From: UBA7672 sp036733305
GTDB lineage: Bacteria > Pseudomonadota > Alphaproteobacteria > Caulobacterales > Hyphomonadaceae
Assembly (NCBI GenBank): GCA_036733305.1
Contig: DAINAT010000001.1
Coordinates: forward strand, 1 to 64,000
DNA: 64,000 nucleotides
Reading direction: 5' to 3'
This document shows, piece by piece, positions 62,623 to 64,000 of this stretch. The notes below the pieces were generated by a model. The model worked only from the letters and a program-made list of their open reading frames with translations. It did no database searches and had not been told where the DNA came from. A program made the position numbers and the translations under genes. Positions within the stretch are counted from its first letter, which is position 1, and each line of letters starts with the position of its first letter.

Positions 62623-64000
62623 TCAGTGACACGCCGAGCTCTTGGAGTGAGCTTTCGGGATGGGTGGGCGGGGAGAGGTGATCGAAGAAGCAGGCGAGCC
62701 GCCGCCGAGTCGCAGAGAATTGACGATCACCGACACCGAGGAAAGCGCCATCGCCCCCGCCGCGATCATGGGAGACAGCAGCTGGCCTGTCAGCGGATAG
62801 AGCAGGCCTGCGGCGACGGGGATGCCGAGAATATTATATCCGAAGGCGAAGATGAGGTTTTGGCGGATGTTGGCCATTGTTGCGCGTGATGCGGCTCGTC
62901 CCTTCACCACGCCGGATAGGTCGCCGTGAAGCAAGGTGACGGCGGCGCTTTCGATGGCGACATCCGTGCCGGTTCCCATCGCGATGCCGATATCGGCCGC
63001 GGCAAGGGCCGGCGCGTCGTTGACGCCGTCGCCGGCCATGGCGACAACTTTTCCTTGCCGCTTGAGCGTTTCGACAATGCGCGACTTGTCCTCAGGGAGG
63101 ACCTCCGCCTCGATATGTGTGATGCCGAGCGTGCGGCCGACAGCTTCCGCGGTGGTGCGATTGTCCCCCGTCAGCATGACGAGCTCGATGCCCTGCGCCC
63201 TGAGGCTTGCAAGTGATGAAGGCGTTGTGGGTTTTATCCGGTCGGCAATCCCGAACACGCCTGCGAGCTTGTTGTCGATCGCGACGAAAATGGCGGTGAC
63301 GCCGTCCTTGCGGAAGCGCTCTGCTTCTTCGTGCAGCGCTTCCGTCGCGACGCCGATCTCTGACAGATAGCGCTCAGCGCCGAGCGCCACGCTGCGGCCG
63401 TCGACAACGCCAATCACGCCTTTCCCTGTCGGTGAATCGAACTCCGACGGCTCAACCAATGTCAGCGAGCGTTCTTTCGCCGCCGAGACGATGGCCTGCG
63501 CAAGCGGATGCTCGCTACGTTGCTCCAGGCTGGCTGCAAAACGCAGGAGATCGGAGTCCGTGGCGCCAGGAGCGGCGTAGATGGCGATGACACCGGGCCG
63601 GCCTTCCGTCAGCGTGCCGGTCTTGTCGAGGATCAGCGTATCGACCTTTTCGAAACGTTCCAGCGCTTCGGCATTGCGAATGAGGACACCTTCGCGCGCG
63701 GCGCGGCCGATACCCGCCATGATCGACATCGGCGTAGCCAGCCCAAGCGCGCACGGACAGGCAATGATCAGCACGGAAACGCCGGCGATCAGCCCGTAGG
63801 TAAAGGAAGGCTGCGGGCCAAAGATCCACCAGCCGGCGAAGGCGGCAATAGCGATGCCGATGACGGCGGGGACGAACCAGCCGGAGACCTTGTCCGCAAG
63901 GCGTTGGATCGGGGCGCGGCTGCGCTGAGCGTTCGCGACAAGCTGGACGATCTGGGACAGCATGGTGTCATGCCCGACACGCCTTGCCTCGATCACCAGC
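62623..64000 (-). CDS. Copper-type heavy-metal P-type ATPase, C-terminal part
   Basis: The window holds about 459 C-terminal codons; the N-terminal metal-binding domain and first helices lie beyond the right edge. Present are the transport motif IIACPCALGLATP, the phosphorylation site DKTGTLTEG, the actuator-linked SEHPLAQAI (HP motif), LTGDNRTTAEAVG and GDGVNDAPAL. The last helices have FAFGYN and MALSSVSVIVNSLRL, which with CPC mark the Cu(I)-exporting P1B-1 group. It would pump copper out of the cytoplasm, either for detoxification or for cytochrome oxidase supply. Confidence 0.93.
   Translation of the reverse strand, partial: LVIEARRVGHDTMLSQIVQLVANAQRSRAPIQRLADKVSGWFVPAVIGIAIAAFAGWWIFGPQPSFTYGLIAGVSVLIIACPCALGLATPMSIMAGIGRAAREGVLIRNAEALERFEKVDTLILDKTGTLTEGRPGVIAIYAAPGATDSDLLRFAASLEQRSEHPLAQAIVSAAKERSLTLVEPSEFDSPTGKGVIGVVDGRSVALGAERYLSEIGVATEALHEEAERFRKDGVTAIFVAIDNKLAGVFGIADRIKPTTPSSLASLRAQGIELVMLTGDNRTTAEAVGRTLGITHIEAEVLPEDKSRIVETLKRQGKVVAMAGDGVNDAPALAAADIGIAMGTGTDVAIESAAVTLLHGDLSGVVKGRAASRATMANIRQNLIFAFGYNILGIPVAAGLLYPLTGQLLSPMIAAGAMALSSVSVIVNSLRLGGGSPASSITSPRPPIPKAHSKSSACH

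Overview
The window is GC-rich and gene-dense and reads as an alphaproteobacterial chromosome. Pointers are the alphaproteobacterial-type RpoH start at the left edge, RluD close to RpoH, GTP-type PEP carboxykinase, two large TonB-dependent receptors, Tat and lipoprotein signals, and REP-like repeats typical of alphaproteobacterial intergenic DNA. A Caulobacterales/Hyphomonadales-type aquatic heterotroph would fit, but the genus is not readable from the sequence. There is no CRISPR array, rRNA, phage or insertion sequence.

Layout. 0-10 kb: start of rpoH, a TonB-domain lipoprotein, a membrane hybrid histidine kinase, rluD, Tat-exported phoD, a second PAS-containing hybrid kinase, a Crp/Fnr regulator and a zinc alcohol dehydrogenase. 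10-28 kb: mostly housekeeping (hisI, pckG, a glycerophosphodiesterase lipoprotein, an acyl-CoA ligase, a parDE module, oppA/oppBC-type peptide transport without its ATPases, small hydrolases, sppA), with a repeat-filled 0.9 kb spacer at 11.9-12.8 kb. Two tRNA genes (Pro-CGG, Gln-TTG) lie at 28.3-28.7 kb.

28.9-49.5 kb is a large catabolic locus. A leftward operon encodes a PEG-distal to proximal series of a HemL-like class III aminotransferase, DgcN- and DgcA-like enzymes (D-glutamate N-acetylation and racemisation), a second class III aminotransferase and an APH-fold kinase. Diverging from it is a rightward operon: TonB receptor, MFS carrier, two serine hydrolases of the beta-lactamase/S12 fold, two tandem M81 (MlrC-type) metallopeptidases and a third S12 hydrolase. 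A convergent XRE-cupin regulator, a VOC protein and a homodimeric 2-oxoacid dehydrogenase E1 follow. TTTC-N7-GAAA dyads occur twice in the divergent promoter region and once beside the regulator. The combination (outer-membrane uptake, inner-membrane carrier, MlrB-fold and MlrC-fold peptidases, D-Glu catabolism, transamination) suggests import and breakdown of a D-glutamate-containing or iso-linked peptide. Microcystin-like peptides are one possible class; the initiating MlrA-type protease is not present.

50.1-59.2 kb is a second coherent system. It holds a BtuB-like TonB receptor followed by four overlapping genes (a multi-TM protein, a MotA/TolQ/ExbB-type channel, a DUF2149 protein, and a 1363-residue CobN/Mg-chelatase homologue with a signal peptide and a C-terminal membrane anchor), then a repeat-type lipoprotein. 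This resembles the HmuRSTUV haem-uptake architecture of Bacteroidota, here in an apparent alphaproteobacterium; the ligand (haem, cobalamin or another metallated tetrapyrrole) is unknown. The right end has a penicillin-acylase-family Ntn hydrolase, ompW behind an FNR-like dyad, and the C-terminal part of a copper-type P-ATPase.
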